A stretch of DNA of 64,000 nucleotides from positions 17,951,347-18,015,346 of the forward strand of contig OX336355.1 in the NCBI GenBank assembly GCA_946902875.1, read 5' to 3'. Shown here one piece after another: positions 62,750-64,000 of this stretch. The DNA is from Nematopogon swammerdamellus (Eukaryota; Arthropoda; Insecta; Lepidoptera; Adelidae). Each line of letters begins with the position of its first letter. Positions within the stretch are counted from its first letter, which is position 1. The notes below the pieces were generated by a model. That model was not told the origin of the DNA and did no database searches. It was given only the letters and a program-made list of their open reading frames with translations. The position numbers and the translations under genes are program-made.

Positions 62750-62845
62750 TTGATTATAGACCATTATATAAAATGGTCACAAAACGTGAGTTTAATGCCT
62801 TGCGGCATTCTTTACGAACTAACCTTTGGGAACACGTAGGGGCGG
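62750..62845 (-). mobile_element. LINE 3' UTR fragment
   Basis: GTTTAATGCCTTGCGGCATT and TACGAACTAACCTTTGGGAA match 20150-20190. Confidence 0.5.
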
Positions 62846-64000
62846 ATCTTACATGGACAACTTTTACATAGATACATACAACAAATATACATCCTTACAT
62901 ATACATACATAATTACATATAACTGATTAAGTTAGCTATTTTCTAAAATGTTTTCTATATAAAATAAATATTACTTTTTAAAAATATATATATACCTAAC
63001 TAAAACATTTTGCTACTAGGTACCTACTTACATTTAACTATATTAATCGACTCTCAAACATGCAAAGGTTGATTGGAAGAAAATTATGTAAGGGACAAAA
63101 GTATTTGTATCTATCTAAAACCTCGATCGTTTTACGCGAATATTGTTTACTCGAATAAGTGGATGAAAATATTTATAATGACGAAAACGGTGAGGCCAAA
63201 AGAAGGATAACTATTTGAAATGAAAATATACCTACGTAATTTATTGGTGCCTTGTGCATAGCACATGCTGAGATGGGTCCATATTGTCATTAATTTTGTT
63301 ATTAATTTAGGTTTTGCTTGTATAATTTCATTTTTTATTCTGTAATGTTTTCTTTTTTTTTGTTATGATCTATAATGACAATAAATAAAACTTTTCTTTT
63401 ATTTTTCTTTTCAAACAAATTTGACAATAGGCGCAATTTTAGGATTAACTATAAATTCATTTCATTCAAGATTAAACAAACAACACGCAGATTAGTAACG
63501 TGTGCAGTCAGCCGCAGATAGAGTTACGTGTACAAACATTTTGGTAAAAGTAGAAACAATGACATTAAAATTTATTATAGACTTTTACTAAAATAAACAT
63601 GAATTGGCTAGAAGAAACATCTTTAAGGAATAAGTCCGCCTTTGCAGTGAGTGTATTTTTAGCTGGAAGTATTATAGAATACAGCGAGAATTCTATCTTT
63701 CTTTATAATAAAATATTTGATTCGCCTAAATCCGTTTTATTGTGCAGTCTATTAACATACATCACTTAACTCTATGTTCTGAGAAACTGACGAATTAGGG
63801 AGCTGGACCTCGAGACAATGTCAATTGGTACACCGCGTTATAGAGATACTAATCTTACAGAGAGGACAATAATTCACCGAGTTGTGGTATAGGTCTGTCA
63901 AGAAATTTGACAAATAAATCGAAAAAACACGTAATAATTAAAAAAATTAAATGTCTTTCCTACACACATAGCGTCACGCCTGTTTCCTGGTGGGGTAGGC
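62846..64000. other. AT-rich DNA without a supported gene
   Basis: ATACATACA/ATATAC runs at 62870-62915. GATTGGAAGAAAATTATGTA (63070) and GAATAAGTCCGCCTTTGCAG (63628) belong to the same dispersed repeat as 42475. No exon or long frame; the window ends in unique DNA. Confidence 0.45.

Overview
The window is AT-rich, intron- and transposon-dense DNA from an animal, most likely a lepidopteran (moth or butterfly). The evidence is a trachealess-type bHLH exon flanked by consensus splice sites, a short CCTAA/TTAGG-type tract, abundant poly(A)-tailed SINEs, and many LINE 3' ends of kinds I associate with Lepidoptera. No bacterial-style operons, CRISPR arrays or viral genes were seen. Only one host protein-coding segment is secure: the minus-strand bHLH exon at 19165-19403. 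Much of the window may therefore be intron or flank of that gene; this is inference.

Family nicknames used below. S1 = SINE with a tRNA-like/5S-rRNA-like head and a tail ending GTCAGTTTCCATAAAA. S2 = SINE with a head starting CCGTGTGGGG and the same body and tail as S1. S3 = SINE with the CCGTGTGGGG head but a tail through CAGCACAACACCGA and TGTCGGGATACAG. S4 = tRNA-headed SINE ending CCGGATTACACAAA. S5 = short element with a GGCTCAGTGGT/GGTTCG tRNA-like core. LD = CR1/Jockey-like LINE whose 3' end reads CCATGGGCGTCGTTAGACAC. LE = second LINE 3' end with CCAGCAGATTTGCGGACTG on its antisense strand. XG = element bounded by AGGGTTCCGTA and GCACTTGGCCGGTTTT.

Layout. 1-1545 is a mirror-image satellite (giant palindrome). 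2480-6962 holds a nearly complete restriction-like-endonuclease (R4/Dong-like) retrotransposon on the minus strand, lying between two (TA)n tracts, its reading frame broken by a single in-frame TAG. 7-19 kb is SINE/LINE debris, a 34-bp tandem array and a TIR element with a CpG-rich core. 19.1-19.5 kb carries the trachealess exon. 19.9-33 kb is dense SINE/LINE insertion, including a widely spaced inverted pair (23.2/25.2 kb), a SINE inserted in a SINE (24.1 kb) and a TIR element carrying a tRNA-like core (32.9 kb). 33.3-33.6 kb is a CpG-rich island-like stretch. 38-42 kb has a hAT-type element with a perfect 8-bp target duplication and a 131-bp minisatellite. 47.5-49.2 kb is the longest LD copy, a broken reverse transcriptase. 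55.1-56.1 kb contains two very strong hairpins. 60.1-60.9 kb is a 43-bp array interrupted by an XG element. The right end is unique AT-rich DNA with old repeats.

The observations I rate highest are: (1) the SINE family whose promoter places a 5S-rRNA-like internal control region between tRNA-like A and B boxes, and the sharing of one central domain among SINEs with different heads and tails; (2) the (TA)n-flanked RLE retrotransposon with a duplicated N-terminal domain; (3) the unit-by-unit mirrored satellite; (4) the two long hairpins at 55.2 and 55.9 kb as possible hairpin-RNA sources. All family comparisons are from memory; no search was run.
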